From Chthonomonadales bacterium (GTDB lineage Bacteria > Armatimonadota > Chthonomonadetes > Chthonomonadales > CAJBBX01): a DNA stretch of 64,000 nt. The notes beneath the pieces were generated by a model, which did no database searches, had not been told where the DNA came from, and saw only the letters and a program-made list of their open reading frames with translations. The position numbers and the translations under genes were made by a program. The stretch spans positions 27,929 through 91,928 of the forward strand of contig DAIDHP010000011.1 in NCBI GenBank assembly GCA_027459625.1, given 5' to 3'. Below, one piece after another: positions 26,215-35,504 of this stretch (position 1 is its first letter; each line of letters begins with the position of its first letter).

Positions 26215-28581
26215 CTATACGCTTTCATGCTCGGTGCGTGCGATGATCTCGTTCTGCAAACTGATACCGAGATCGCGAAAATAGTCGCTATACCCAGCCA
26301 CACGCACAATGAGATCACGATGCGCTTCGGGATTCCTTTGCGCCTCACGCAACGTCTCCGCCGTAACCACATTGAACTGAATATGATGCCCGTTCATGCG
26401 GAAATAGGTGCGTATGATGGAGGCGAGACGCTCCACTCCGCTCTCCCCTTCCAACGCTTGCGGGGAGAGTTTCATATTTAACAGAGTTCCTCCGGTGCGA
26501 AGATGGTCCATCTTACCTGCGGATTTCAGCATGCCTGTGGGTCCAAGACGATCCGCCCCCTGCACAGGCGAAATCCCCTCCGAGACGGGTGTTTTGGCTC
26601 TCCGGCCGTCAGGCGTGGCGCCGGTGACGCTTCCGAAATAGACATGGCATGTGGTGGGAAGCATATCGATATGATAAACGCCTCCTCGCGTGTTCGGTCT
26701 TCCCTCGACCGCCTCGTAATAGGCTTCAAAGCAGTCTCTCATAAACCGATCCGCAGTCTCGTCATCGTTGCCGAATTTGGGAGCCTTGTTCAACAATAGC
26801 TGACGTATGCGCTCCTTGCCGTCGAAATCCGCATCCAGAGCCTCAAGCAACTCCGTCATCGACATCGTATTTTCCTCGAAAACCAGTTTATTGAGGGCAG
26901 CGAAGCAATCCGTAAGAGTCCCGATGCCAACGCCCTGAATGTAAGAGGTGTTGTAGCGCGCCCCGCCGGCATTGTAGTCCTTGCCGTTGGCAATGCAGTC
27001 ATCAATTAAAATCGAAAGGAACGGTGCGGGGGCGTACAAGGCGTACATCCTCTCGATAATCTGACTGCCTCTCACCTTGATATCCACGAAATGGCGAACC
27101 TGACGCTCCCATGCGTCCTGTAATTCCCGAATGGATTGAAAACCTCTCGGATCTCCCGTGCGCAATCCAATGAGTTTTCCCGTGGCGGGATTCACTCCGT
27201 CATGAAGAGTGATTTCCAATATCTTGACAAGGTTGAAGTAGCCCGTGAGGATGTACGCCTCTTTGCCGAAAGCCCCCGTCTCCACGCAGCCGCTCGTGCC
27301 CCCCTGCCGGGCGTCTTCAAGGCTCTTTCCCTGTCGCAATAGTTCCTGCACAACCGAATCCGCGTTGAAAACCGACGGAAACCCGTAACCTTTCCGAATG
27401 ACCCGGCATGCGGCGCGAAGAAAATGGTCTGAGTTTTGCCGGGATAGCTGGATATTGTTACCTGGCTGCAGGATATGCATCTCATCTATCACTTCCAAAA
27501 GCAGATAGGAGAGATCGTTCACACCGTCTTTGCCATCCGGGGATATGCCGCCAATGTTGATGTTGGCGAAATCCGTGTATGTGCCGCTCTCCGCAGCGGT
27601 CACCCCCACCTTTGGTGGCGCGGGATGGTTGTTAAATTTGACCCAAAAGCACTCCAGCAACTCCTTGGCGGAATCCCTTGTAAGAGAGCCTTCCGCCACA
27701 CCCTTCTCATAGAACGGCAATAGATGCTGATCCAGATGCCCGGGATTGAAGGAATCCCATCCGTTCAACTCCGTTATGACAGCGAGATGACAGAACCAGT
27801 ACATTTGCAACGCTTCATGGAAATCCCTTGGGGCGTGCGCAGGCACCCAGTCGCAAACATCGGCGATTTTCTCCAACTCCATGCGCCTCGCTTCGTCGCT
27901 CACATCCTTCGCCATGCTCCGCGCCAATTCGGCGTGGCGATGAGCGAAAAGGATACAGGCGTCCCCGGCGATATCCATCGCCTTCAACTGCTCTCGTTTG
28001 ACGTAGGCATCCGGATCATTGGCGAAATCCAACGATTCGATGGCGCGACGGATATCCTCCTGAAAATCCTCAAGCCCTTTCCGGAATATCTTTCCATCCG
28101 CGACGGTATGTCCCGGAGCGCGCTGCTCCATGAACTCCGTGAAGATTCCAGCCTCGTACGCCGCCTTCCATTCCTCGCTCATCTCGTTAAAGATGCGTTC
28201 GCGCATGGAACTCCCCGTCCAGTAAGGTACCACGGTGGATTCATAAATACGCATCGCCTCATCGTCCACCATATAGGAGGTCTTCTCGCGGCTGTTGAGG
28301 ATTTGGAGGTCCTGGAGGGAATGACAGGTTAGTTCGGGAAATGTAGGCGTGACCTTTGGCGCGGGTCCCCGTTCCCCCACGATGAGTTCCTCATCGCCGA
28401 TAAGGATGGTCTTATTCTCACATAGATGAAAAAAGGCTCTGGCGCGCATAACCGGCGTGGAATATTTGCCTTCGTTCTCCCGATAAAACTCCGTCATCAG
28501 CAAGGCTCGTTCCGCCGATATTGCAGGGATCGCCATTTGGCTTCGTTCGCGTAAATAATTCACTCTTTCCGTCATTTTCAT
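26215..28581 (-). CDS. hypD: Trans-4-hydroxy-L-proline dehydratase (glycyl radical enzyme)
   Basis: This 788-residue glycyl radical enzyme has the catalytic cysteine in GGTSGCVETGAFGKEAYILT (Cys near 431) and the glycyl radical in RVAGYSDYF (Gly near 763). Several long stretches match the clostridial HypD as I remember it, including EFMEQRAPGHTV, GGARYNTSYIQGVGIGTLTD and the CVETG-FGKEAY context, better than pyruvate formate-lyase or choline lyase. The reaction removes water from trans-4-hydroxyproline to give pyrroline-5-carboxylate under anoxic conditions. The start overlaps the stop of the activase gene (TGATG), so both are in one operon. The ATG at 28575 is an alternative start. No proC is next to it. 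Confidence 0.88.
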   Translation of the reverse strand: MKMTERVNYLRERSQMAIPAISAERALLMTEFYRENEGKYSTPVMRARAFFHLCENKTILIGDEELIVGERGPAPKVTPTFPELTCHSLQDLQILNSREKTSYMVDDEAMRIYESTVVPYWTGSSMRERIFNEMSEEWKAAYEAGIFTEFMEQRAPGHTVADGKIFRKGLEDFQEDIRRAIESLDFANDPDAYVKREQLKAMDIAGDACILFAHRHAELARSMAKDVSDEARRMELEKIADVCDWVPAHAPRDFHEALQMYWFCHLAVITELNGWDSFNPGHLDQHLLPFYEKGVAEGSLTRDSAKELLECFWVKFNNHPAPPKVGVTAAESGTYTDFANINIGGISPDGKDGVNDLSYLLLEVIDEMHILQPGNNIQLSRQNSDHFLRAACRVIRKGYGFPSVFNADSVVQELLRQGKSLEDARQGGTSGCVETGAFGKEAYILTGYFNLVKILEITLHDGVNPATGKLIGLRTGDPRGFQSIRELQDAWERQVRHFVDIKVRGSQIIERMYALYAPAPFLSILIDDCIANGKDYNAGGARYNTSYIQGVGIGTLTDCFAALNKLVFEENTMSMTELLEALDADFDGKERIRQLLLNKAPKFGNDDETADRFMRDCFEAYYEAVEGRPNTRGGVYHIDMLPTTCHVYFGSVTGATPDGRRAKTPVSEGISPVQGADRLGPTGMLKSAGKMDHLRTGGTLLNMKLSPQALEGESGVERLASIIRTYFRMNGHHIQFNVVTAETLREAQRNPEAHRDLIVRVAGYSDYFRDLGISLQNEIIARTEHESV

Positions 28582-29495
28582 CAGCCTCCAATACCCGCTT
28601 CCAATCCTCTTTGTCGGAATAAACCCGTCAACTCCTCCATCCTCTCGATAGATGGCGTCGCTCTGGACGTCAGAGGGGAGCTACGCCCCAACCGCTCATA
28701 CTTGCCCTCCGCCATGGCATGGTAAGGCAAAAGCCGCACTGCTAGTATGCGCGGCAGGGAGAGCAAAAAATCAGCCATGGCGTTCAGGTTCTCCTCCGCA
28801 TCCGTGATTCCCGGCACCACGGGCACGCGTATCTGAACATCGGAACCGGTCGCCACAAGCAATCTCAGATTGTCCAAAATCAGTTTGTTTGACACGCCTG
28901 TGTATAACCGATGCGCATCCTCATCCATTAATTTTATATCATAAAGAAAGATATCCGCATATTGGGCGACCTTCATCAGCGTGGGCGGCGCGCAATAACC
29001 GGAAGTATCCACGGCGGTGTGAAAACCGACATCATGGCACGCTTTCAAACAGCATATTAGAAACTCGGACTGAATGAGAGGCTCCCCGCCGGAGAATGTC
29101 ACTCCACCGCCCGACTCCTCGTAGAACGCCCGATCTTTCCGCGCCTCAAGGAGGATTCGAGGAACATCCATTGTTTCGCCTAGAAGGTTTCGCGCCTCGG
29201 TTGGGCAGTTTTCCACGCACGCCCCGCAACGGATGCATCTCTCACCGTTCGGAAAATTATCCCCAGGGCATACCGCGGCGCACGCCCCGCAGTGAATGCA
29301 GCGATTCGCCTGATAGGATATCTCCCGCGCACCCGATTGGCTCTCCGGATTATGACACCAGGAGCATCTCAGCGGACACCCTTTCAGGAAGAAGGTCGTG
29401 CGGATGCCGGGGCCATCATGCAGGCAGAACCGCTGGATGTTGAAAACCACTCCAGTTGTGGCGGATAGCTCTTTTGACTGGGTAAGAACGCTCAT
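28581..29495 (-). CDS. Glycyl radical enzyme activase (radical SAM)
   Basis: The 304-residue radical-SAM protein has GPGIRTTFFLKGCPLRCSWC with the CxxxCxxC cluster motif, then a ferredoxin insert with two cluster sites (CIHCGACAAVCP and CIRCGACVENCP), then SGGEPL and the rest of the TIM-barrel (SAM-binding GGE motif). This layout is that of activases for PFL-like enzymes. It generates the glycyl radical on HypD, encoded directly downstream. I chose the ATG at 29495; a -10 box TATAAT lies 6 nt upstream and no Shine-Dalgarno is seen, so the transcript may be leaderless. Confidence 0.92.
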   Translation of the reverse strand: MSVLTQSKELSATTGVVFNIQRFCLHDGPGIRTTFFLKGCPLRCSWCHNPESQSGAREISYQANRCIHCGACAAVCPGDNFPNGERCIRCGACVENCPTEARNLLGETMDVPRILLEARKDRAFYEESGGGVTFSGGEPLIQSEFLICCLKACHDVGFHTAVDTSGYCAPPTLMKVAQYADIFLYDIKLMDEDAHRLYTGVSNKLILDNLRLLVATGSDVQIRVPVVPGITDAEENLNAMADFLLSLPRILAVRLLPYHAMAEGKYERLGRSSPLTSRATPSIERMEELTGLFRQRGLEAGIGG

Positions 29496-29501
29496 GCATC
29501 T

Positions 29502-29507
29502 ATTATA
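29502..29507 (-). promoter_or_regulatory. -10 box TATAAT of leaderless activase-hypD operon
   Basis: A perfect TATAAT on the minus strand ends 6 nt before the ATG at 29495. The sequence 17 nt upstream does not match a -35 consensus. Confidence 0.6.
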
Positions 29508-29700
29508 CCGGAAGGCGATGTCCCGCGCAGAAAGAGGGTTCTTTATTTTCCTGCTAACCAGGAACAATTCTTTTTTCCGAATTATGACGAAACGATTCCG
29601 GTCCTAACGAGGAACCATACGACATATAACCCCATGCGCCATGAATGGCATTGGGGTCGCCCGCATCATAGGATTCATGAAATACGCTATGAGGATCGAT

Positions 29701-29729
29701 TTGGCAATATTTCTCCAGCGTGTTACAAT
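29701..29729 (+). promoter_or_regulatory. Housekeeping promoter of the secreted hydrolase gene
   Basis: TTGGCA and TACAAT are separated by exactly 17 nt. The predicted start lies about 75 nt before the ATG at 29810. Confidence 0.65.
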
Positions 29730-29809
29730 TCCCATCAAGAGGGTGTAATATCTTAGGCAATCGTTAATTCCGCCAATATATCCCATCGTTTCGTTATCGG
29801 AGACGCCAA

Positions 29810-32800
29810 ATGAAACACTTTCCAGTCATCCTTTTCCCCCTTTTGGCAATTCTAATCATCGGGTTCCAAAGTAACTCATCCGCCGCCGCTCCAATCACCA
29901 TCACGCTCTTCTCCACCGCCCCCTCCATGCAACTGCCACTCAATGCAAAAGAGTGGGGAAACGCGGCTCAATTTGATGGATTCGCATGGAACGGGAAGTT
30001 GGAGCGTCGAAAAGCGAGCGCATGGATCGGCGCCACAAAGGATGCCATATATATCGCTGTGTCGTCACAACTCCCCATCAAAGGGAATCTCACCACCGAG
30101 GTGATGAGAGGCACGGTGCGATTGGTGTTCGACGATTCCGTGGAGATATGGATTGACCCGACGCCCGGTACGGAAGCCGGAGAGACATACCAAATGCTCG
30201 CAAACTCCGCAGGAAAGCAGGCTTGGGTGATGCATCCTCGCGGAGGAGCGCCGGAGAACCCCGTTTGGAGGGGCGATTGGAATATGGTCTCCGGAATGGA
30301 GAATGGATGGTGGCAATGCATCTTTCGCATCCCTGCAGCGGGCATTGCTCCGGGACGAACCACGGACCAAGGGATGTGGGGCATCAATGTGTGCCGAAAC
30401 TGGAAAAACCCGTGGATGTTCTCTTCTCTCGGAGGAGGACCGTACCCGCCTTCAATGACATTCCGATTCACGGATCAACCGACGTTGGCGATTAGGCAAT
30501 CGTTGCTTTCGGACCCCTTCACGGGAAACGTGGACGCCCTTCTCGGCTTTTTCAATCCCTCATCCAAACCAATCACCGTCACCGGATCGCTTCTTCTCAC
30601 TCGTGACCGAATGCCGGATGCGAATGAACGACAAATCCTCACGATTGCTCCTGACGCGACGCAATCGGTGGAATTGAAGGTGACTGATAACATCTCCCAT
30701 AACTTTCAACTCAGCATGCTGGCGTCGGGAGAGGACGGCGCCCCGGTTTTTCAGAGAGATATCGCATGGCAAGCCGCACCTCCATGGCAATGGATTACGG
30801 TGCAACAAACGCCACCGCCCATCGACATGCAGTTCGCCTATTACCCCTATAAGAACCTGCTGCGCGTGCACGTGGACGCCACGGGAATCCCCGCCAATGC
30901 GACTCTCAAGGAGATAAGGTTATCCGTCAGAAAAGCGGGTGATGTGAATCCGCTGAAAACGGTTCTCCTGAAGGATATCGTAAACAAGAAGGTCTCCGCC
31001 AGATTCACACTACCGGAACTGGATGGCGAATATCAACTTGCTGCAGTTCCAATCGGAACGGGGCTGCCGAAGGGCGATATAATCAAAACCTTTGTGCGAA
31101 AACATTTTCCTTGGGAGCATAATAAACTTGGCGTCACCGATAAGGTCTATCCCCCCTTCACGCCGTTGGTGGTGAAGCGGGACGAGGTGTTTTCCGTGTT
31201 AAGAAAGCACCGGATGAATGGGGAGGGGTTATGGAGCCAAGTTTGGTCCAAAGGCGTCCCGCTTCTTGCCTCCCACATGAGTTACGAGGCGATAGAGGAC
31301 GGGAAATCCGTTCCAGTGAAAGCCGGCCCATTACGGTTCACACACGTTGCGGGAAACAAAGTGATCGCGAGTTCCAACCTATTTCTGGGCTCTCTCAAGG
31401 CGAAAAGCGTGGAGACATGGGATTACGACGGTACGATGCGCGTGGATTTGACTCTTCTGGGTTCGAAGAGGGATACCGTGAACGATCTCACATTTGACAT
31501 TCCCCTGTCTGACCGAGAGGCATATCTAATGCACGCCATGGGGGACGGCATACGAAACACCGTCAGCGGCGCCATCCCAAAAGGCGAGGGCGTGGTTTGG
31601 ACCAGTTCGGAAGTGCAGGACGTGGAGATGCCCCCCAATTTCTGCACCTACATCTTTCTTGGAAACCCGAACCGGGGGCTTTGCTGGTTCACGGAGAACA
31701 ACAAAGGTTGGAGTTGGGATCCTCAAAAGCCCAATTTGGATCTCTACCGGGAAAACGGTGTCATTCACTTGAGAGTGCACTTGATAGACGAACCCACGGT
31801 GATAGCCTCTCCTCGCACCATCACCTTCGGTTTGCTCGCCGCTCCCGTGAAACCGCGGATAAAGCCATGGCGTTTCGAGTGGGTCAGAGGCAAATACACT
31901 CTGCTTGGCACGGACATTAACTGGCTGGCCCTTGGAGATTGCGGCTCGGTTTACCCCGCTGGGAAAGACATGCGCTTATGGCAAATGATCATACTCGGAA
32001 ACCGCGAACATCTCACCGATGAGCAAATTCAGAACACCTTCAATATAGGGAAAAAGTACTTCGAGCCCTATGGACAGGATTTGGTGAACGAGTTCCACGC
32101 CCAAGTCAATTACAACCTCAGATCAAGATATGGCATGAAAATGGTGTTCTATTACAACCGCTCCAGTTATCAGGCGGCGGATGAGTTCCAAACCTTTCAA
32201 GACGAATGGAACTTAACGGATTACAGGTCGGTGGGACCCGGCGACAGCCGAAACGAGATCCCTATCGTCCCCAGCGAATCCTACGATGATATGGCGGAAT
32301 ACTGGTACGGGAAATCTTTTGACATAGGCGGAAATCAGGGGGTTTATTGGGACAACTGGTTCTTCAATCCCTCATCAAACACCGAAATGACATCCGCATT
32401 CAAGGATAAGAGCGGGACAATCGTGCCTTCCACGGGTGTATGGGAGTTGCGCGAGTTGGCGAAACGCTCTTTCCAATACATGAACCAGCGGGGCATGAAG
32501 CCTATAACCATGGCTCACATGACCTCCACATCCATCCTACCGATGCTCTCCTTCACAACACTGCAATATGATTGGGAGTGGAAATACTCGGAAGGGGATT
32601 TCCAGGATAGGTTTACGAGAGATTACATTCTTCTGGTCACTGACGGGGAGTTGGCGGGAACGTGGCCTGTCGTCTTGGGGGACCATGGGCCTTTGGAAAA
32701 TGACATCCACACGCAAAGAACCATGGCGGGTGTATGTCTCGTTCATGAGATCGATCCAAGTGGATGGATGGACAAAGTGTGGAGTCCTCTCTTCGCTCCG

Positions 32801-33166
32801 ATCTTCGAAATCCTGAACCAAACGAAACATAAGGTGTGGACCTATTGGGCGGACGGGAAAAGACTGGTTCAAAGCGGGGTGAACACTCCATGGATCGTCT
32901 ATTCATCACCAGGCAAGGAGGCGGTTCTGGTTGTCACAAGCTACATGAAAGAGGATGCGGTGGCGAAGGTGGACATCAATCTGGAGATGCTTGGTTTGGG
33001 CGATCATGCAACGATTACGAATGTTGAAACCGGCGCTTCCAGCGATTTGCAGGCGGTAAAAGATGGCGTCGCCGATTTTAGCTTCGCGTTGCCGAAACAT
33101 GATGTTCGAGAGTTTCGCATCATACCTGCGGGGGCAACGCAGCCAAGCGGGCACGGAGGCAAATAG
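29810..33166 (+). CDS. Secreted CBM9-like plus DUF6067 (GH123-like) protein
   Basis: The 1118-residue exported protein starts with a signal peptide (FPVILFPLLAILIIGFQSNSSA). Residues about 45-225 look like a family 9 carbohydrate-binding/DOMON-type domain (AWIGATKDAIYIAVSSQ, SVEIWIDPTPG, GMWGINVCRNWKNP). The large C-terminal part has features of DUF6067, a family distantly related to GH123: YIFLGNPNRGLCWFTENNKG, FGLLAAPVKPRIKPW and GVYWDNWFFNP. Substrate is probably an extracellular polysaccharide or glycoprotein glycan. It forms an operon with the LamG-like gene starting 2 nt downstream. Catalytic residues cannot be fixed from sequence alone. Confidence 0.8.
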   Translation: MKHFPVILFPLLAILIIGFQSNSSAAAPITITLFSTAPSMQLPLNAKEWGNAAQFDGFAWNGKLERRKASAWIGATKDAIYIAVSSQLPIKGNLTTEVMRGTVRLVFDDSVEIWIDPTPGTEAGETYQMLANSAGKQAWVMHPRGGAPENPVWRGDWNMVSGMENGWWQCIFRIPAAGIAPGRTTDQGMWGINVCRNWKNPWMFSSLGGGPYPPSMTFRFTDQPTLAIRQSLLSDPFTGNVDALLGFFNPSSKPITVTGSLLLTRDRMPDANERQILTIAPDATQSVELKVTDNISHNFQLSMLASGEDGAPVFQRDIAWQAAPPWQWITVQQTPPPIDMQFAYYPYKNLLRVHVDATGIPANATLKEIRLSVRKAGDVNPLKTVLLKDIVNKKVSARFTLPELDGEYQLAAVPIGTGLPKGDIIKTFVRKHFPWEHNKLGVTDKVYPPFTPLVVKRDEVFSVLRKHRMNGEGLWSQVWSKGVPLLASHMSYEAIEDGKSVPVKAGPLRFTHVAGNKVIASSNLFLGSLKAKSVETWDYDGTMRVDLTLLGSKRDTVNDLTFDIPLSDREAYLMHAMGDGIRNTVSGAIPKGEGVVWTSSEVQDVEMPPNFCTYIFLGNPNRGLCWFTENNKGWSWDPQKPNLDLYRENGVIHLRVHLIDEPTVIASPRTITFGLLAAPVKPRIKPWRFEWVRGKYTLLGTDINWLALGDCGSVYPAGKDMRLWQMIILGNREHLTDEQIQNTFNIGKKYFEPYGQDLVNEFHAQVNYNLRSRYGMKMVFYYNRSSYQAADEFQTFQDEWNLTDYRSVGPGDSRNEIPIVPSESYDDMAEYWYGKSFDIGGNQGVYWDNWFFNPSSNTEMTSAFKDKSGTIVPSTGVWELRELAKRSFQYMNQRGMKPITMAHMTSTSILPMLSFTTLQYDWEWKYSEGDFQDRFTRDYILLVTDGELAGTWPVVLGDHGPLENDIHTQRTMAGVCLVHEIDPSGWMDKVWSPLFAPIFEILNQTKHKVWTYWADGKRLVQSGVNTPWIVYSSPGKEAVLVVTSYMKEDAVAKVDINLEMLGLGDHATITNVETGASSDLQAVKDGVADFSFALPKHDVREFRIIPAGATQPSGHGGK

Positions 33167-33167
33167 T

Positions 33168-34019
33168 ATGAGGCACACCTCGATCGTCAACGAAATACAA
33201 CATGCACTTATCCGTTCACATATAGTCATAGCTTTCCTCTTCACATTCGCATGCCTCTTAGGAGCGGCGGGATTTAGTCGGGCGCAAGGGACTCCGAATG
33301 GTACGAACGCCATGGCATTGGATGAGGCCAACATCCCGCCCTCATGGGACAATCGGTTGATTTACTATCAGAACTTTGAGAACCCGAACGGAACTCCCGC
33401 ATACAACTCCGCCAATCTGCGCGCCTCCGGGGTGATCTCAACCATGAAAGGCGGTCTTTTTGGCGAATGTGGCAAGATAGGCGAAGCGATCAATCTTCAA
33501 GGCGAGGCGTTATCACCGAACCACCCGTTGACAATATCCTTTTGGTGGTCGCTTAACTCTCTTCCCAATAATCAATCCGGTTTCAATCTTATCTCCTTGA
33601 CGGGGCAGGGATTGATCTCTAATTTCGTGCGTTCCGGCCCATGGTGCGGTCTTACCCAGCCTGCCGCGGTTTGCCAGGTTTACTACTTCAAAGGGATCAA
33701 GGACGTAAACGGCCTATACAACACCACGATATTGGAGAGCCTCGATTTGAAACCAGGGGTTTGGCATCACACCTTGATGATGATAACCGCAGCTTCGAAG
33801 GTGGAGGTATGGACGGATGGATCGAAGGTGTTTGAAACGCGAACGGTCGGCAGGGATTTTAGGGATACCGACCATGTGATGAACCTGCAAATCGGCGACA
33901 ACGGGCCGCTTGGCATGTCCTTGGCAGAGGTCGTCATTCTTAACCGTCCGCTCGCTCCTGAGGAGATCACGGATTATTACAACGCGGTGCGTCAGATGAC
34001 GGAGGCGCATGAAAGATAA
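33168..34019 (+). CDS. Secreted LamG/concanavalin-like protein
   Basis: The 283-residue protein has a signal peptide (HIVIAFLFTFACLLGAAGFSRA) and a LamG/concanavalin A-like jelly-roll domain: LIYYQNFENPNGT, then HPLTISFWWSLNSL, PGVWHHTLMMI and ITDYYNAVRQM at the end. Such domains bind or act on glycans. Start ATG 33168 has GGAGG 8 nt upstream and comes directly after the stop of the large hydrolase gene, so the two are co-translated and probably act on the same substrate. No catalytic residues are recognised. Confidence 0.8.
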   Translation: MRHTSIVNEIQHALIRSHIVIAFLFTFACLLGAAGFSRAQGTPNGTNAMALDEANIPPSWDNRLIYYQNFENPNGTPAYNSANLRASGVISTMKGGLFGECGKIGEAINLQGEALSPNHPLTISFWWSLNSLPNNQSGFNLISLTGQGLISNFVRSGPWCGLTQPAAVCQVYYFKGIKDVNGLYNTTILESLDLKPGVWHHTLMMITAASKVEVWTDGSKVFETRTVGRDFRDTDHVMNLQIGDNGPLGMSLAEVVILNRPLAPEEITDYYNAVRQMTEAHER

Positions 34020-34084
34020 GCTCCTTTCCCCTCTTAATGGAACGAATAAGAGAGATGCATGGTACTGATTGAGTAAGTCTGCAT

Positions 34085-34120
34085 TCCGCGAGGCTTCATC
34101 CTCGTCTCGCGGATTTATTT
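34085..34120 (+). terminator. Terminator of the secreted hydrolase operon
   Basis: TCCGCGAG pairs perfectly with CTCGCGGA across 13 nt and is followed by TTTATTT, 66 nt after the LamG gene stop. Confidence 0.85.
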
Positions 34121-34139
34121 AACCCGGATACATTCAGGG

Positions 34140-34145
34140 TATAAT
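34140..34145 (+). promoter_or_regulatory. -10 box of the pdh operon
   Basis: TATAAT with a weak TTTAAC 16 nt upstream. It implies a 5' leader of about 120 nt before pdhA. Confidence 0.5.
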
Positions 34146-34223
34146 TTAAAACGGTTTTCGGAACCCTATTTCACGCTTCCGAGATCATGGAACAATTAAA
34201 AGATGCGTATTTAAGCTTAACAA

Positions 34224-34248
34224 GGCGGTTTTAACACCGCCCTTTATT
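34224..34248 (+). promoter_or_regulatory. Hairpin with T-rich tail in the pdhA leader
   Basis: GGCGGT pairs with ACCGCC around a 6-nt loop and is followed by CTTTATT. It lies between the promoter and the pdhA start, so it may work as an attenuator or protect the transcript. Confidence 0.5.
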
Positions 34249-34274
34249 ACGACACGCTCGCAGGAATATTTAGA

Positions 34275-35279
34275 ATGACAAAATCCGCTGTGGAAGCAAA
34301 TCAAAAGGAGATGTTATCAAAGGAGGAGATGCTGTCGCTCTATCGCCTGATGTTGCTCATACGTCGATTTGAGGAATCCACATATCGCAAATATCGCGAA
34401 GGCAAAATCGGGGGTTATCTCCATCGCTATGATGGTCAGGAGGCGTTGGTGGCGGGGATCATCCCTCAGTTACGCAAGGATGATTATATCCTCTGCACCT
34501 ACCGAGATCATGCTCATGCATTGGCGTGCGGCACGGACCCGCGACAAATCATGGCGGAGCTAATGGGACGAGCGACCGGGTGCGCTTATGGCAAGGGAGG
34601 GTCGATGCACCTCATTGACCCGGATAACGGCTTTTACGGAGGGGACGGCATCGTCGGCGGGCCCGTGCCCATCGCCTTGGGGGTTGGATACGCCATCAAA
34701 TATCGAGGCGGCGATCAGGTGTGCGTCTGTTATTTCGGGGATGGAGCTTTCAACCAAGGAGGCGTGCATGAATCGTTAAACATGTCCGCACTCTATGGCA
34801 TCCCGGTGCTCTTCATCCTGGAAAACAATAAATACGCTATGGGAACCGGCGTGGAGAGATCCACCCATCAACCCGATTTCCTGTTGAAAGCTCGCGCTTA
34901 CGGCATCGAGGCTGAGAGGATGGACGGAATGGATATCCTTGAAATTCACTCCAGAACGCAGGCGATCATCTCTAACATACGTCGTGAGAGCAAGCCCTAT
35001 TTCATCGAAATGAATGCTTACCGATTCCTAGGGCACGGCGTTGCGGATAACCCTCAACAGCAAAAGTTTTATCGCTCCGAATCGGAAATCGAGGAGTGGA
35101 AAAACCGCGACCCCATTCATCTCTTAGGGCGAAAGCTGGAAAAAATGGGATGGCTGGACGATTCAGAGAAGGAGCGAATTGAGGAGAGCGTGAAGCTTGA
35201 GGTGGAGGAGGCGATCTCTTACGCGGAGCGCAGTCCGGAGCCTGCCATCGAGGCTCTTTACGAACATGTATTCGGTTGA
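34275..35279 (+). CDS. pdhA: Pyruvate dehydrogenase E1 component, alpha subunit
   Basis: The 334-residue protein has the thiamine-diphosphate motif GDGAFNQGGVHESLN starting near residue 155 and ending with NN in FILENNKYAMG. It also has GKGGSMHLIDPDNGFYGGDG, typical of PdhA/AcoA, and the regulatory-loop region GVERSTHQPDF. It would decarboxylate pyruvate (or a related 2-oxo acid such as acetoin in AcoA relatives) together with the beta subunit encoded downstream. AGGA lies about 9 nt before ATG. The gene is followed by a TIR element before pdhB. Substrate choice between pyruvate and acetoin is not certain. Confidence 0.9.
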   Translation: MTKSAVEANQKEMLSKEEMLSLYRLMLLIRRFEESTYRKYREGKIGGYLHRYDGQEALVAGIIPQLRKDDYILCTYRDHAHALACGTDPRQIMAELMGRATGCAYGKGGSMHLIDPDNGFYGGDGIVGGPVPIALGVGYAIKYRGGDQVCVCYFGDGAFNQGGVHESLNMSALYGIPVLFILENNKYAMGTGVERSTHQPDFLLKARAYGIEAERMDGMDILEIHSRTQAIISNIRRESKPYFIEMNAYRFLGHGVADNPQQQKFYRSESEIEEWKNRDPIHLLGRKLEKMGWLDDSEKERIEESVKLEVEEAISYAERSPEPAIEALYEHVFG

Positions 35280-35293
35280 TATCCAAACAACGA

Positions 35294-35379
35294 AGGTAAT
35301 TGCAAAAAAGAGTTTCAAACGTTTCATTATGCGTCAAAAACGTGTTTCGAGCCTCACATTCCGAATTTTACAGTTACCT
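35294..35379 (-). repeat. Dispersed TIR element inside the pdh operon
   Basis: It begins 14 nt after the pdhA stop. The copy is in reverse orientation relative to the one at 25065; the end GAATTTTACAGTTACCT and the start AGGTAATTGCAAAA are clear, the interior has diverged. Confidence 0.8.
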
Positions 35380-35504
35380 CTTGTGATTGAAAGATTTTCA
35401 TCAAGCCAGGCAAGCGCAAAATTAGCAGGAACGGTCATCAATGATCGTGAGTGCGCATCAGGTTTATTATATGTAATTTTGCCGATGCCTTTTCGGAGAT
35501 AATG

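Larger units (their letters stand above)
29496..29809. other. Divergent intergenic region, promoters for both sides
   Basis: It carries the -10 of the activase (minus) and the -35/-10 of the secreted hydrolase (plus). No gene is seen. Confidence 0.6.
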
